NCBI GenBank assembly: GCA_038326655.1
Contig: JBBQKG010000002.1
Coordinates: 62,001 to 126,000, forward strand
Direction of reading: 5' to 3'
Source of the DNA: JBBQKG01 sp038326655
GTDB lineage: Bacteria; Actinomycetota; Thermoleophilia; Solirubrobacterales; JBBDJG01
DNA: 64,000 nucleotides
Shown here: in pieces, positions 27,008 to 35,315 of the stretch
Layout: every line of letters starts with the position of its first letter
Position numbering within the stretch: the first letter of the stretch is position 1
The notes under the pieces: model-generated
The model's input: only the letters and a program-made list of their open reading frames with translations
Database searches by the model: none
Told to the model about the DNA's origin: nothing
Translations under genes and position numbers: made by a program

Positions 27008-28211
27008 CGTGGGCGAGCACTTCGGCGAGATCCTTGTCGCCCCGGCCGCTGAGCGTCACGAGCGTCGCCCCCTCAGAGCTCCCGTCACCCGCGCTTGCGC
27101 GGGTGACGGCCTCTTTGATCACCCAGGCGATCGCGTGTGCCGGCTCGAGCGCGGGGATGATGCCCTCCAGCCGCGAAAGCTCGCGGAATGCGCTCACCGC
27201 CTCGTCGTCGGTCACCGACACGTAGCGAACCCGTCCAATGTCGCGCAGGTGAGCGTGCTCCGGGCCGACACCCGGATAGTCGAGCCCGGCGGAAATCGAG
27301 TGCGCCTCGAGGATCTGGCCGTCCTCGTCCTGGAGCACCGATGACAGCGCGCCGTGCAGCACCCCCTCCTGGCCCGCCGCCAGCGACGCGCCGTGACGGG
27401 CGCTGTCGAGCCCCTCGCCCCCGGCCTCCACGCCGACAAGCTCGACGTCGGCATCGCCGACGAACGCCGTGAACGTGCCGATCGCGTTGCTGCCGCCCCC
27501 GACACACGCGACCACGCGGCCCGGCAGCATGCCGGCGAGCTCGACGATCTGGGCACGGGCCTCGTCGCCGATCACGCGCTGAAGGTCACGCACGAGTGCC
27601 GGATAGGGAGCGGGCCCGACCGCTGAGCCGATCACGTAGTGCGTCGTCGAGACGTTCGCGACCCAGTCGCGGATCGCGGCGCTGACCGCCTCCTTGAGTG
27701 TGCGTGCACCCGCCTCGACAGGCTCCACGCGTGCCCCGAGCAGACCCATGCGCTCGACGTTCGGGCGCTGCCGGCGCATGTCCTCGGTGCCCATGTACAC
27801 GACACATTCCTGACCGAGGAGCGCGCAGACGGTCGCGACGGCAACACCGTGCTGGCCTGCGCCGGTCTCCGCAATCACCCGTCCTTTGCCCAACCGCTTG
27901 GCCAGGAGAGCCTGGCCAAGCGCATTGTTTATCTTGTGGGCGCCGGTGTGGAGCAGGTCCTCGCGCTTCAGGTACACGTCGTGGCCGCACCGGGCGGAGA
28001 GCCGCCGGGCGTGGTAGAGCGGCGAGGGGCGGCCAACGTAGGTGGCGAGCAGGCCGTCGAGCTCCGCACGGAAGGCGGCGTCCTCGCGCGCCTCGAGCCA
28101 GGCCCGCTCGAGCTCGGCGAGCGCCGGCATCAGCGTCTCGGGAACGTAGCGCCCGCCGTAGCGGCCGAACCGCTCCTCGAGCCGGCCCGTGAGGGCCCTC
28201 GCAGGCTCCAT
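27000..28211 (-). CDS. trpB: Tryptophan synthase beta chain
   Basis: 403 residues from ATG 28211, which overlaps the trpF stop (ATGA). It condenses indole and serine using PLP; the PLP lysine is in HTGAHKINNALGQ, and the phosphate loop is GGGSNAIGTF. RYGGRYVPETLMPAL and ETGAGQHGVA are further signatures. This is the TrpB1 type that pairs with TrpA. Confidence 0.97.
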   Translation of the reverse strand: MEPARALTGRLEERFGRYGGRYVPETLMPALAELERAWLEAREDAAFRAELDGLLATYVGRPSPLYHARRLSARCGHDVYLKREDLLHTGAHKINNALGQALLAKRLGKGRVIAETGAGQHGVAVATVCALLGQECVVYMGTEDMRRQRPNVERMGLLGARVEPVEAGARTLKEAVSAAIRDWVANVSTTHYVIGSAVGPAPYPALVRDLQRVIGDEARAQIVELAGMLPGRVVACVGGGSNAIGTFTAFVGDADVELVGVEAGGEGLDSARHGASLAAGQEGVLHGALSSVLQDEDGQILEAHSISAGLDYPGVGPEHAHLRDIGRVRYVSVTDDEAVSAFRELSRLEGIIPALEPAHAIAWVIKEAVTRASAGDGSSEGATLVTLSGRGDKDLAEVLAHDG

Positions 28212-28849
28212 CAAACGGGCGCGGCCGAGCGCTCGACTGCCGCGAAGAAGCGAGCGAGCTTGTCGTGGTCCTTGCGGCCCGGCTCCGCCTCGACGCCGCT
28301 TGCGACGTCGACCGCGAACGGCTTCGCGACCTCGATCGCCTCGCCGACGTGCTCGGGATCCAGCCCGCCGGACAGGACCAGCGGCGGAGAGCCCGGATGG
28401 GTGGTGGCCAGCTCCCAATCGAAGCGCTCGCCGGTGCCGCCCCGCAGGCCGGGCACGTGGGCGTCCATGAGCTGGAAGTCGGTGCGGTAGGCGGAGAGCG
28501 CGCGGACGTCTGCGCGGTCACGGACGCGGGCCGCCTTCATCACCTCGAGGCCGGTCCGGCGTCGCGCCTCGTCGCAGTACGACGGGCCTTCGTCGCCGTG
28601 CAGCTGGAGGATCGACAGCGGCGCGCTCTCGAGCACGCCCAGGATCTCGTCGAGCGGCGCGTTCACGAAGACCCCGGCGAGCTTGACCCGTCGGCGGAGC
28701 GCGGCGGCGATCTCAGCGGCCTGCTCGATGTCGCAGCGGCGTGGGCTCTCGTCGAAGAAGATCATGCCGAGCGCCCAAGCGCCGAGGTCGGCGGCCGCAA
28801 TGGCGTCGTCGAGATTCGTGATGCCGCAGATCTTGACCTTCGTGCTGAT
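28211..28849 (-). CDS. trpF: Phosphoribosylanthranilate isomerase with an ATC start codon
   Basis: The third enzyme of the anthranilate-to-tryptophan branch. The frame encodes STKVKICGITNLDDAIAAA then DLGAWALGMIFFDESPRRC and LQLHGDE, ending LVLSGGLDPEHV and FAVDVASGVE. The catalytic Cys (KICGIT) lies upstream of the first ATG in frame (28765), so starting there would remove it. At the position where homologues have Met, the sequence is ATC (28849-28847); no ATG, GTG or TTG is in frame nearby. A TACGAT hexamer ends 6 nt before it. Length from ATC is 212 residues, the normal size. Either ATC is used, or it is a mutated or misread ATG. Confidence 0.88.
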   Translation of the reverse strand: MSTKVKICGITNLDDAIAAADLGAWALGMIFFDESPRRCDIEQAAEIAAALRRRVKLAGVFVNAPLDEILGVLESAPLSILQLHGDEGPSYCDEARRRTGLEVMKAARVRDRADVRALSAYRTDFQLMDAHVPGLRGGTGERFDWELATTHPGSPPLVLSGGLDPEHVGEAIEVAKPFAVDVASGVEAEPGRKDHDKLARFFAAVERSAAPV

Positions 28850-28855
28850 CGGCCA

Positions 28856-28861
28856 ATCGTA
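28856..28861 (-). promoter_or_regulatory. -10-like TACGAT before trpF
   Basis: A TANNNT hexamer ending 6 nt before the ATC at which trpF appears to begin, in the 34-base gap after htrA. Confidence 0.35.
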
Positions 28862-28883
28862 GACCCCGGCCGGGGCCGGCGGC

Positions 28884-30137
28884 CTACGGAACCTGGTTCG
28901 GCGACTGCTGCTGGGGCTGCAGGCTCTGGTCGGCGTTCTGGGGGCGATTACCGAGCGTCGCCGTGACCGTGCGCTGCTTCTGGCCGTGCAGGAGCTTGAG
29001 GGTGACCTTGTCGCCGGGCTTCTTCGAGTCGACGGTCGAGATCACGTCGTCCATCGACTTCACCTGCTTGCCGTCGATCGCAGTGAGCACGTCACCGCCG
29101 AGCACGAGACTCTGGCCGCCGACGCTGACCTGCGTGTCGCCGCTTTTCACGCCGGCCTTCTTGGCGGGGCCCGAGGCGGCCTGGATCAGGACTCCACGGT
29201 CGGCGGGCAGGTTGAGGCTCTGCGACATCGACGACGTGATCGACACGCCGGTGATGCCGAGGAAGGCGTGCTGGACCGAGCCGCTCTTCTTGAGCTGGTC
29301 GGAGATCCGCTTGGCGGTGTTGATCGGCACCGCGAAGCCGATCCCGATGTTGCCGTTGCTGCCACCCGCGGTGGCGATCTGCGAGTTGATGCCGATCACG
29401 CGGCCGCGGCTGTCGATCAAGGGGCCGCCTGAGTTGCCGGGGTTGATCGCAGCATCGGTCTGGATCACGTGCTCGATCGTAAAGCCGTTGGGCGCCTCGA
29501 TCTTGCGCTGGAGGGCGCTCACGATTCCGCTCGTGACGGTGCGGTCGAGCCCAAACGGGTTCCCGATCGCGACCACCGGGTCGCCCACCTGGAGGTGGGA
29601 GGAATTGCCGAACGCGAGCGGGTGAAGCGCCTTCTTGTCGGCGTTCACCTTCAGCAGCGCGACGTCGGAGGAGGGGTCGCGACCGACGATCTTCGCGTCG
29701 TAGGTCTTGTCGCCGAGGTCGGCCGTCACCTTCGTGGCGCCTGCGACCACGTGCGCGTTGGTGAGGATGTCGCCGCTGTCGTCGATCACGAATCCCGAGC
29801 CGGTCGCGGTGCCGCGCTGGCGCTGGGGAAAGAGGTCGAAGGGCGACTGGCTCTGCTGGACCACCTCGGCCCGCACGAACGCGACGCCGGGCGAGTCCTT
29901 CACGTAGACCTGATGGACGGTGAGGCCGGGACTGTTCGAGTCCGCCTCGGAGGAAGACTGCGAGATCGGGCTCTGCACGATCGTCGTCTTGTCCTCGCCG
30001 CCGAGCACTCCCACGGCCGCCAGGATCAACACCGCGACCAGCACGACGAAGCCGCCGAGCAGGCCGGCCACAAATGGATTCTGGGCTGCGCGCCGGAGTC
30101 GCTCGTCGAGCGGAGGGCGAGGGCTTCCGTATGCCAT
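28884..30137 (-). CDS. HtrA/DegP-type serine protease with PDZ domain, membrane-anchored
   Basis: 417 residues. Cytoplasmic basic N-terminus, one transmembrane helix (about 24-46), a linker, a trypsin-like domain with His (LTNAHVV), Asp (SSDVALLKV) and Ser (GNSGGPL), and one PDZ domain (about 300-385) with a disordered Gln/Pro tail. It degrades or refolds damaged proteins outside the membrane. It sits inside the trp gene run between trpC and trpF, on the same strand, but has its own promoter-like sequence upstream (30148-30176), so it may be controlled separately as well. Confidence 0.95.
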   Translation of the reverse strand: MAYGSPRPPLDERLRRAAQNPFVAGLLGGFVVLVAVLILAAVGVLGGEDKTTIVQSPISQSSSEADSNSPGLTVHQVYVKDSPGVAFVRAEVVQQSQSPFDLFPQRQRGTATGSGFVIDDSGDILTNAHVVAGATKVTADLGDKTYDAKIVGRDPSSDVALLKVNADKKALHPLAFGNSSHLQVGDPVVAIGNPFGLDRTVTSGIVSALQRKIEAPNGFTIEHVIQTDAAINPGNSGGPLIDSRGRVIGINSQIATAGGSNGNIGIGFAVPINTAKRISDQLKKSGSVQHAFLGITGVSITSSMSQSLNLPADRGVLIQAASGPAKKAGVKSGDTQVSVGGQSLVLGGDVLTAIDGKQVKSMDDVISTVDSKKPGDKVTLKLLHGQKQRTVTATLGNRPQNADQSLQPQQQSPNQVP

Positions 30138-30147
30138 CTACGTAGGT

Positions 30148-30176
30148 TTTATAGGCCGTGGATTAAGAACTCGTAA
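30148..30176 (-). promoter_or_regulatory. Promoter for htrA: TTACGA - 17 bp - TATAAA
   Basis: On the minus strand TTACGA (30171-30176) is 17 bp from TATAAA (30148-30153), which ends 10 nt before the htrA ATG. The 56-base trpC-htrA gap is markedly AT-richer than its surroundings. The -35 match is poor (three of six). Confidence 0.5.
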
Positions 30177-30193
30177 GTGCCGGGCTACGCCGC

Positions 30194-30991
30194 TCAGACC
30201 TGCGTGCTCTCCTCGGTGCCGGCCAGGTCCCGGCACGCGCGCTCCGGGTCGTCGGCACGCATCAGCGTCTCGCCGATCAGCACCGCGTCGACACCGACGC
30301 GCTCGAGCTCGGCGACCTGGTCGCGTGTCCGGATCCCGCTTTCCGAGACGACCGTCTTCCCGGCCGGGATGTCGGCCAGCAGCTCGAAGGTGCGCTCGAG
30401 GTCGATCGAGAAGTCGGCCAGGTCCCGGTTGTTGATGCCGATCACCTCGGCGTCGACGGCGAGTGCCGCCTCGAGCTCCTCCGCGTCGTGGACCTCCACG
30501 AGACAGTCCAGGTCGAGCGCATCGGCCTCGGCGTGGAGCTGCTCGAGCTCGTCCGGTTCGAGCGCCGCGACCACTAACAGCACCGCGTCCGCCTGGGCCG
30601 CGGCGGCCTCGTAGAGCTGGTATCGGTCGAGCGTGAAGTCCTTTCGGAGGATCGGCAGGTCCGTCGCCGCCCGGGCGGCGCGCAGATCGGCGAGCGAGCC
30701 CCCGAAGTGCTCGGACTCCGTCAGGATCGAGAGCGCCGCCGCGCCGCCGCGCTCATAGGCGCGGACGATCGCCTCGACGGGGTCGCCTCCCCGCGGCAGG
30801 TCGCCGGCCGCGGGCGAGCGCCGCTTGTACTCGGCGATCAGCGATATCCCGGTCGCCGCCAGCGCTTCGTTGAACGGCCGGCCTTCGACGCGGGCAGAGA
30901 TCGCCCGCTCGAGCTCCTCGAGCGAGACCTGCTCACGGCGGCGCGCGACCTGTTCGCGAACCGAGCTGGTGAGATCTTCGAGCGTTGTCAA
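30194..30991 (-). CDS. trpC: Indole-3-glycerol phosphate synthase
   Basis: 265 residues. Closes the indole ring from carboxyphenylamino-deoxyribulose phosphate. IAEYKRRSPAAGDL holds the catalytic Lys, ILRKDFTLDRYQLYEA the second Lys, GINNRDL and VSESGI the remaining barrel motifs. It starts with TTG overlapping the trpD stop (TTGA). Confidence 0.96.
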   Translation of the reverse strand: MTTLEDLTSSVREQVARRREQVSLEELERAISARVEGRPFNEALAATGISLIAEYKRRSPAAGDLPRGGDPVEAIVRAYERGGAAALSILTESEHFGGSLADLRAARAATDLPILRKDFTLDRYQLYEAAAAQADAVLLVVAALEPDELEQLHAEADALDLDCLVEVHDAEELEAALAVDAEVIGINNRDLADFSIDLERTFELLADIPAGKTVVSESGIRTRDQVAELERVGVDAVLIGETLMRADDPERACRDLAGTEESTQV

Positions 30992-32028
30992 GCAGCCTCC
31001 CCGCCAAGTTCCTGGGTCTTGCGGACGAACCGCTCGAGCGTATCGATCGCGGCCCCGGAATCGATCGTCTCCTCAGCGAGCCGCACCCCTTCCTCGAAGC
31101 CGGGCACCCGCTCCGCCACGAACAGCGCCGCGCCCGCGTTCAGGACGACCAGCGACCGCCGCGCGCCGCGCTCGCCGTTGAAGACGGCACGGGTGATCGC
31201 GGCGTTCTCCGCCGGGGTCCCGCCCCGAACCTCCGCCGGATCGGCCCGCTCGAGCCCGACGCGCTCCGGCGAGATCGTGTGTCTGGTGACGCCGTCGGGG
31301 GTCACCTCGAACAGGGTCGTGTCCGCCGCGATGCTGATCTCGTCCATTCCGTCCTCGCCCGCGACGACCGCCGCGCGCCGCGCGCCGAGCCGGCCGAGCG
31401 CACCCGCCACGAGCTCCATCGAGGACCGCTCGCCCACGCCCACGAGCTGGCGCGTCGCGCCGGCCGGGTTGGTCAGCGGGCCCAGCATGTTGAAGATCGT
31501 GCTGACGCCGAGCGCCTTGCGAACCGGCACCACGTGACGCGTCGCCAGGTGGTGTCGGGGAGCGAACATGAACCCGAAACCGACCTCGTCGACGCACGCA
31601 CAGACCCCCTCCGGGTCGAGGTCGATGCGGGCGCCGAGCGCTTCAAGGAGGTCCGCCGACCCGCTCAGGCTCGTGGCGGAGCGGTTGCCGTGCTTGGCGA
31701 CCCGCACGCCGGCGGCGGCCGCGACGAGCGCCGCCGTCGTCGACACGTTGAACGTCGGGACGTCTCCGCCACCCGTGCCCGCGGTGTCGAGCAGGTTGTC
31801 TCCGGAGATCTCCACCCGGCTCGCGAGCGCGCGCATCGTGCGCGCGAGGCCCACGAGCTCGTCCACGGTCTCGCCCTTCGTGCGGAGCGCGATCAGGAAC
31901 GCGGCCGTCTGAGGCTCCTCGACCGCGCCACGCATGATCTCCCCGAGCACGCGCTCGGCCTCGTCGGCGGTCAGGTCCTGTCCAGACGCGACCGCCTCGA
32001 TCGCCTCGGTCAGGATCTCGTTGGGCAT
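30988..32028 (-). CDS. trpD: Anthranilate phosphoribosyltransferase
   Basis: 346 residues. Transfers phosphoribosyl from PRPP to anthranilate. The PRPP loop DTAGTGGGDVPTFNVST and KHGNRSATS are present, as are the FMFAPRHH and GPLTNPA motifs. ATG overlaps the trpG stop (ATGA at 32025-32028). Confidence 0.97.
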   Translation of the reverse strand: MPNEILTEAIEAVASGQDLTADEAERVLGEIMRGAVEEPQTAAFLIALRTKGETVDELVGLARTMRALASRVEISGDNLLDTAGTGGGDVPTFNVSTTAALVAAAAGVRVAKHGNRSATSLSGSADLLEALGARIDLDPEGVCACVDEVGFGFMFAPRHHLATRHVVPVRKALGVSTIFNMLGPLTNPAGATRQLVGVGERSSMELVAGALGRLGARRAAVVAGEDGMDEISIAADTTLFEVTPDGVTRHTISPERVGLERADPAEVRGGTPAENAAITRAVFNGERGARRSLVVLNAGAALFVAERVPGFEEGVRLAEETIDSGAAIDTLERFVRKTQELGGEAA

Positions 32029-32594
32029 CAGCGCCGGCCCTCGAGAAAGTTCTGGAGGATCAGCTTGCCGCTCTCGGTGAGCACGGACTCGGGGTGGAAC
32101 TGGACGCCCTCGGCCGGCAGCTCCCGATGGCGGATCGCCATCACGGTGCCGCCCGCTTCGGCGGAGAGCTCGAACTCGGGCGGCAGCTCCGGGTCGACGA
32201 CCAGCGAGTGGTAGCGGCCGGCGACGAGCGGGTTGGCGACTCCGCGGAAGATCGAGCGCCCGTCGTGGCTCACCTCAGCGGTCTTGCCGTGGACGGGCTC
32301 GCCGATCACCACGCGGCCGCCAAAGGCCTCCGCGAGTGCCTGGTGGCCGAGGCAGACTCCGAGCACCGGGATGCCGTCCTCGGCAAACGTGCGAGAGGCC
32401 TCGATCGAGACCCCGGCGTCCGCTGGCCGGCACGGCCCGGGAGAGATCACGACCCGGTCGGGCCGCCGGGCGAGCAGCTCGTCGAGGCTCGCGACGTCGT
32501 TCCGGACCACGTCTGGCTCGGCCCCCAGCTCCCCGAGATACTGGACCAGGTTGTAGGTGAAGCTGTCGTAGTTGTCGATCACGAGCACGCGCAC
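32028..32594 (-). CDS. trpG: Anthranilate synthase component II (glutamine amidotransferase)
   Basis: 188 residues from GTG 32594 (VRVLVIDNYDSFTYNLVQYL), which gives the standard class-I amidotransferase length. Catalytic triad: Cys in GVCLGHQALAE, His and Glu in GVQFHPESVL. It provides ammonia to TrpE. The oxyanion motif reads ISPGPCRPADAG rather than the common ISPGPGTPEDAG. It starts 7 nt after the trpE stop. Confidence 0.96.
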   Translation of the reverse strand: MRVLVIDNYDSFTYNLVQYLGELGAEPDVVRNDVASLDELLARRPDRVVISPGPCRPADAGVSIEASRTFAEDGIPVLGVCLGHQALAEAFGGRVVIGEPVHGKTAEVSHDGRSIFRGVANPLVAGRYHSLVVDPELPPEFELSAEAGGTVMAIRHRELPAEGVQFHPESVLTESGKLILQNFLEGRR

Positions 32595-32601
32595 CGCGAC
32601 G

Positions 32602-34116
32602 TCACGCCCAATCCGGCTGGCGGCAGGCGAGCTCGATCGCCTTGAACATCGCCTGCGCCTTGGCGATCGTCTCGTCGTACTCGTAGCCCGGGTCGGAGTC
32701 GGCCACGATGCCCGCGCCGGCCTGGATGTGGGCGACGCCGTCCTTGACGACGACCGTGCGGATGTGGATGCACGTGTCGAGGTCGCCCGTGTAGCTGAGG
32801 TAGCCGATCGCGCCGCCGTAGAAGCCGCGCTTGCGCGGCTCGAGCTCGTCGATGATCTCCATCGCACGGATCTTCGGCGCGCCCGACAGGGTTCCCGCCG
32901 GCAGGCACGCGCGCAGCGCGTCCATCGCGTCACGGCCCTCGGCCAGTCGGCCGGTGACCGACGACACGATGTGCATCACGTGCGAGTACGTCTCGACCAC
33001 CATCAGCTCGCTGACCTCGACGGTGCCGAAGCGCGCGACGCGCCCGACGTCGTTTCGCCCGAGGTCGACCAGCATCACGTGCTCGGCGCGCTCCTTGTCG
33101 TCCGCGAGCAGCGCGTCGGCGATCCGCAGGTCCTCCTCCGGACTGGTCGACCGCGGCCTCGTGCCGGCGATCGGCCGCATCTCAACGCGGTCGCCGGTGA
33201 CCTTCACGAGCGGCTCGGGCGAGGCGCCGGCGATCGCGAAGTCCTCGAACTCGAGGAAGTACATGTATGGCGAGGGGTTGACGACGCGCAACCCGCGGTA
33301 GAGCGAAAACGCCTCCACCGGACAGGGCCCGCTCCAGCGATGGGACGGAACCACCTGGAAGACGTCGCCGGCGTAGATGTACTCCTTCGCGCGCTCGACC
33401 GCGGTTTCGTAGTCGCTCCGGGTCATGTTCGAGTCGAACGCGGCGAGCGGGTCGCTGGGGCGGGCGCCCGGCTCGGCCCGCGGGACCGGCGCCGCGAGCA
33501 GCTCCAGCGCCCGCTCGATCTGCGTGACCGCCTCGTCGTAGGCGGCCTCCGTGTCGGCCGGGTCGTCGACGAACGCGTTCACCAGAATCGTGACCTGATG
33601 GCTCAGGTGGTCGAATACCACCAGCGCGTCGGACACCATCAGCGCCATGTCGGGCGTGCCGATGTCGTCCGCGCGCGGCGCGGGCAGCCGCTCCACGGTT
33701 CGCACCAGGTCGTAGCCGAACACGCCCACGGCGCCCCCCGCGAACGGCGGCAGGCCTTCGACCGGTGCGACGCGGTAGTCGCGCAGGTAGTCCGACACCG
33801 CGCTGAACGGATCGGCGGCGTCCAGCTCGCGCTCACCGGACGTGTCGGCGACGGTGAGGCGGCCCTGCTCGAGCCGCAGCACCGCCCGCGGGCGAAAGCC
33901 CAGGAACGAGTAGCGCCCGAACCGCTGGCCCTGCTCGGCGGACTCGAGCAGGAACGCGGGGCCGCGCCCGCGGAGCTTGAGGAACGCCGAGACGGGCGTC
34001 TCGCAGTCGTCGATGAACGTGTGCCGCAGCGGGATCACGTTGTGCTCCGCGGCAAGCTCCCGGGCCTCCTCGAGCGTGGGCGACACCGGCAGCCGCTGCG
34101 CCGCGGCGACGCTCAT
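32602..34116 (-). CDS. trpE: Anthranilate synthase component I
   Basis: 504 residues. Converts chorismate and ammonia to anthranilate. Near the N-terminus AFLLESAEQGQRFGRYSFLG contains the LLES element that forms the tryptophan feedback site in the family, so allosteric inhibition is likely. The chorismate-binding half shows MRPIAGTRPRS, MLVDLGRNDVGRV and LPAGTLSGAPKIRAMEIID. It overlaps hisIE by ATGA. Confidence 0.97.
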   Translation of the reverse strand: MSVAAAQRLPVSPTLEEARELAAEHNVIPLRHTFIDDCETPVSAFLKLRGRGPAFLLESAEQGQRFGRYSFLGFRPRAVLRLEQGRLTVADTSGERELDAADPFSAVSDYLRDYRVAPVEGLPPFAGGAVGVFGYDLVRTVERLPAPRADDIGTPDMALMVSDALVVFDHLSHQVTILVNAFVDDPADTEAAYDEAVTQIERALELLAAPVPRAEPGARPSDPLAAFDSNMTRSDYETAVERAKEYIYAGDVFQVVPSHRWSGPCPVEAFSLYRGLRVVNPSPYMYFLEFEDFAIAGASPEPLVKVTGDRVEMRPIAGTRPRSTSPEEDLRIADALLADDKERAEHVMLVDLGRNDVGRVARFGTVEVSELMVVETYSHVMHIVSSVTGRLAEGRDAMDALRACLPAGTLSGAPKIRAMEIIDELEPRKRGFYGGAIGYLSYTGDLDTCIHIRTVVVKDGVAHIQAGAGIVADSDPGYEYDETIAKAQAMFKAIELACRQPDWA

Positions 34117-34745
34117 CGCCCCATCCGCCGGGTCAGCTCCGACAGCGCGCCGGCGTAGCCCAGGCCGCGCGCGTAGAGCAGCGCGCCGAGGTGGTAGAGG
34201 AGATCCGCCGACTCCTCGCGCAGCCGCTGGTCGGACTCCTCCCGGCCGGCCCGTGCGGTCTCCTCGGCCTCCTCCTCGATCTTTGCGCCGATTCGCTCCG
34301 GGCCCTCGCGAAACAGCTCGGCCGAGTAGCTGCCCGCAGGCATGTCCCGCCGCCGCTGCGCGAGCGTGCGCCCGAGCACTGGAAGCGCCTCGTGCGGCGC
34401 GACCGCCTCGTCGCCCACGGTGCGGTGGAAGCAGGTGCGCTCACCGGTGTGGCAGGCAGGGCCCGCCGGCTCCACCAGCGCGAGCAGCGCGTCGGCGTCG
34501 CAGTCGTAGCGCAGCGAGCGAAGGCGCAGCACGTTGCCCGACGTCCCGCCCTTGCGCCACAGCTCCTCGCGCGAGCGGCTCCAGAAGTGGACCTCGCCGC
34601 TGGCGAGCGTGTGGTCGAGCGCCTCGCGGTTCATGTACGCGAGCGTGAGCACCTCGCCGGTGCTCCAATCCTGTGTCACGCACGGAACCAGACCGCGCTC
34701 GTCGAACGCGATCTCGACCCCGGCGATCTCCGCTTCGGCCGCCAT
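34113..34745 (-). CDS. hisIE: Bifunctional phosphoribosyl-AMP cyclohydrolase / phosphoribosyl-ATP pyrophosphatase
   Basis: 210 residues from ATG 34745. The HisI domain (to about 125) has TQDWSTGEVLTLAYMNREAL, the zinc-site motif CDAD and CHTGERTCFHR; the HisE domain (about 130-210) has GPERIGAKIEEEAEETARA. These are steps 2 and 3 of histidine synthesis. A his gene heading a trp operon is a known actinobacterial arrangement, though there HisI is often separate from HisE. A TAGAAT hexamer 8 nt upstream suggests a leaderless start for the whole operon. Confidence 0.94.
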   Translation of the reverse strand: MAAEAEIAGVEIAFDERGLVPCVTQDWSTGEVLTLAYMNREALDHTLASGEVHFWSRSREELWRKGGTSGNVLRLRSLRYDCDADALLALVEPAGPACHTGERTCFHRTVGDEAVAPHEALPVLGRTLAQRRRDMPAGSYSAELFREGPERIGAKIEEEAEETARAGREESDQRLREESADLLYHLGALLYARGLGYAGALSELTRRMGR

Positions 34746-34753
34746 TTGGAGCC

Positions 34754-34759
34754 ATTCTA
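34754..34759 (-). promoter_or_regulatory. -10 hexamer TAGAAT for the hisIE-trp operon
   Basis: TAGAAT ends 8 nt before the hisIE ATG and is directly preceded by the palindrome CTACGTAG. The 10-mer ACCTACGTAG also occurs just before the htrA start. Confidence 0.45.
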
Positions 34760-34791
34760 CGTAGGTGGTGCGGCCGCACCGGGAGGAGTGA

Positions 34792-34827
34792 GCAGGCACG
34801 ACACGGCCGTGTGCCGAGCGTGCCTGC
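34792..34827. repeat. Nested inverted repeats upstream of hisIE
   Basis: GCAGGCACG (34792-34800) and CGTGCCTGC (34819-34827) flank the 12-bp palindrome ACACGGCCGTGT (34801-34812). They lie 33-73 nt upstream of the -10 hexamer, so they are more likely an operator region than an RNA attenuator. The rest of the 270-base gap to 35015 shows no gene; its one open frame has no tandem Trp or His codons. Confidence 0.5.
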
Positions 34828-35015
34828 GGCAGCCGCGGCCTGTCGTTTCGCCGACTGCTTGGCGCGCGGGCGTGGGTGAGTGCTCGAAAAAGCGGGCAGG
34901 TACGGGGTCAGGGATCGGAGTTTCGTTTGCCGCGCGTGACGATCGCTGCACCTCCCTTTACTGCCTGCTTTTCCGAAGGGGGGCGGCCGCTGAGCCCCGA
35001 CGTGTGACCTGAGTG

Positions 35016-35198
35016 CTAGACCGCGATCTCGAGGATCGGGTCTGGCGCGTACTCCTGCGTGTGGATCTCCTTCATCTCTTCACCGCAGTCGTCGCAGATC
35101 AGTACGTAGCGAAGCGTCTTCGAGTCCCTCGCGTAGACGCCCAGGCCGGAGTAGTAGCCGGCGTGCTTGCAACGGTCGTGACTGTGCTGTCTCTCCAT
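35016..35198 (-). CDS. Small Cys/His protein, probable zinc ribbon
   Basis: 60 residues from ATG 35198, chosen because AAGGAGG lies 7 nt upstream, one of the few clear ribosome sites in the window. Metal-ligand pattern: HDRCKH near residue 11 and CDDCGEEM near 41, giving a C-x(2)-C half with upstream Cys/His. I do not recognise a named family. The AT-rich stretch upstream (35199-35315) holds a possible promoter, TTGCGT - 18 - TACGAA on the minus strand, and a T-run that may end the era transcript. Possibly a stress or sporulation-like small regulator; function unknown. Confidence 0.7.
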   Translation of the reverse strand: MERQHSHDRCKHAGYYSGLGVYARDSKTLRYVLICDDCGEEMKEIHTQEYAPDPILEIAV

Positions 35199-35315
35199 CC
35201 GTGCGCCTCCTTGCAGCGAAACCCCGTGAACACGAAACGACCTGCCTATTCGTAGCGGAAAAAGGGTGCATAACGCAACAAAATTCTTCACGTTCCCTCG
35301 ATGCCGCCCCGTCGG

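Noticed and set aside
34757..34951. Leader peptide for trp/his attenuation
   Set aside because: The minus-strand frame has no run of Trp or His codons, reads like random GC-rich sequence, and would lie largely upstream of the predicted transcription start.
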